In this document: positions 63,613-64,000 of the stretch, piece after piece
Position numbering within the stretch: the stretch's first letter is position 1
How the letters are laid out: each line of letters opens with the position of its first letter
Assembly (NCBI RefSeq): GCF_030164465.1
Contig: NZ_JASNJE010000012.1
Location: 1 to 64,000, forward strand
Length of the DNA stretch: 64,000 nt
Source: Sedimentitalea xiamensis
Lineage (GTDB): Bacteria > Pseudomonadota > Alphaproteobacteria > Rhodobacterales > Rhodobacteraceae
Reading direction: 5' to 3'
Notes under the pieces: generated by a model
What the model saw: the letters and a program-made list of their open reading frames with translations, nothing else
Told to the model about the DNA's origin: nothing
Database searches by the model: none
Made by a program: the position numbers and the translations under genes

Positions 63613-64000
63613 ATGAAAACAAGTCAAAATCCAGATCAAATTGATATCAGCCTGCTGCGGGAATTGCAGCGGGACGCAAGCCTGTCGCAACGCGATCTCG
63701 CGGAGCGGGTGGGACTCTCCCAGAACGCCTGCTGGCGGCGTCTCCGGGCATTGTCTGAGAACGGGGTGCTGCTGGGAACCACCGCGCGCATCGACAGGGC
63801 GCGGCTGGGGCTATCGCTGGTGGTGTTCGTGATGCTGCGCACCCGGCACCATTCGGCGGGCTGGCTGCAAGCCTTCCGCCGCCATGTGCTGACGATTCCC
63901 GAGGTGGTCGATTTCCACCGCATAGGCGGCGACTACGATTACATGCTCAAGGTCGTGACCGAGGACATGACAAGCTACGACAAGGTTTACCAGCGGCTGA
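63613..64000 (+). CDS. Lrp/AsnC-family transcriptional regulator (cut by window edge)
   Basis: At least 129 residues, open to the end of the window. N-terminal helix-turn-helix (LLRELQRDASLSQRDLAERV, then SQNACWRRLRALSENGV) and the start of the AsnC ligand-binding domain (VVDFHRIGGDYDYMLKVVTE). The first ten codons are AT-rich. Divergent from the class V aminotransferase gene with a 95-bp AT-rich spacer, which suggests it senses an amino acid and regulates that gene. Confidence 0.88.
   Translation, partial: MKTSQNPDQIDISLLRELQRDASLSQRDLAERVGLSQNACWRRLRALSENGVLLGTTARIDRARLGLSLVVFVMLRTRHHSAGWLQAFRRHVLTIPEVVDFHRIGGDYDYMLKVVTEDMTSYDKVYQRL

Overview
The window looks like a chromosomal segment of a Rhodobacteraceae (Roseobacter-group) alphaproteobacterium. 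Base composition is GC-rich with a strong G/C third-position bias in almost every gene. Several gene types fit that group: a stand-alone F1 ATP-synthase operon (atpHAGDC) without F0 genes, nasTS ahead of a nitrate operon, an extensin-like gene overlapping tyrC-hisC, a DUF2125 protein and a MotA/MotB-like pair encoded next to clpA and an M23 peptidase. Most genes are packed in operons with 1 or 4 bp stop/start overlaps. I saw no rRNA, tRNA, CRISPR array or prophage.

Layout. 1-207 is the 3' end of an IS5-type transposase. 250-3356 (minus) is a devBCA-like exporter. 3615-15196 (plus) is a nitrate assimilation cluster: sensor/antiterminator pair nasT-nasS, a structured leader ending in a terminator, nrtA, nrtB, a single gene carrying two fused ABC ATPases, nirB, nirD and nasA. 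The cluster ends abruptly: a 30-codon stub overlaps the nasA stop and is followed by a frame-broken carrier-protein/acyltransferase remnant on the opposite strand (about 15286-16022). A flavodoxin, a 2'-5' RNA ligase-family gene (thpR), an exported ankyrin protein and a Na/Pi cotransporter follow.

19741-25446 (minus) is a ugp-type glycerophosphodiester/glycerol-3-phosphate uptake operon led by a DeoR/GlpR-type regulator and closed by a metallophosphodiesterase. A HAD phosphatase gene diverges from it across an AT-rich region with a strong 12-bp inverted repeat. 26906-31591 holds a TetR regulator and a minus-strand tctCBA tricarboxylate-type transporter operon with a 3-hydroxyisobutyrate-dehydrogenase-like enzyme and a 55-codon SMP-30/gluconolactonase fragment. 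A second HAD-IIA gene and a MaoC/PhaJ hydratase follow on the plus strand.

33556-36515 is the least understood stretch: a 729-residue membrane-anchored protein of unknown function between two small exported proteins rich in Cys and Pro. 36715-43697 carries ribF, a YcgN-type cysteine-cluster gene, a threonine aldolase, an alpha/beta hydrolase with a DsbA-like isomerase, prs and an exported sulfatase. 44001-48864 is the F1 operon, separated from the sulfatase by a near-perfect bidirectional terminator. 49191-64000 carries a methyltransferase, gloB, clpA, an M23 peptidase, the MotB/MotA-like pair, chaC, the DUF2125 gene, extensin-tyrC-hisC, a class V aminotransferase and the start of a divergent Lrp/AsnC regulator.

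Working together: the nitrate block forms a path from nitrate sensing and uptake through nitrate and nitrite reduction to ammonium, but no siroheme methyltransferase gene and no dedicated electron donor for NasA is present here. The ugp block plus two hydrolases would scavenge phosphate, glycerol or amino-alcohol head groups. The tct block would import and oxidise an unidentified carboxylate.
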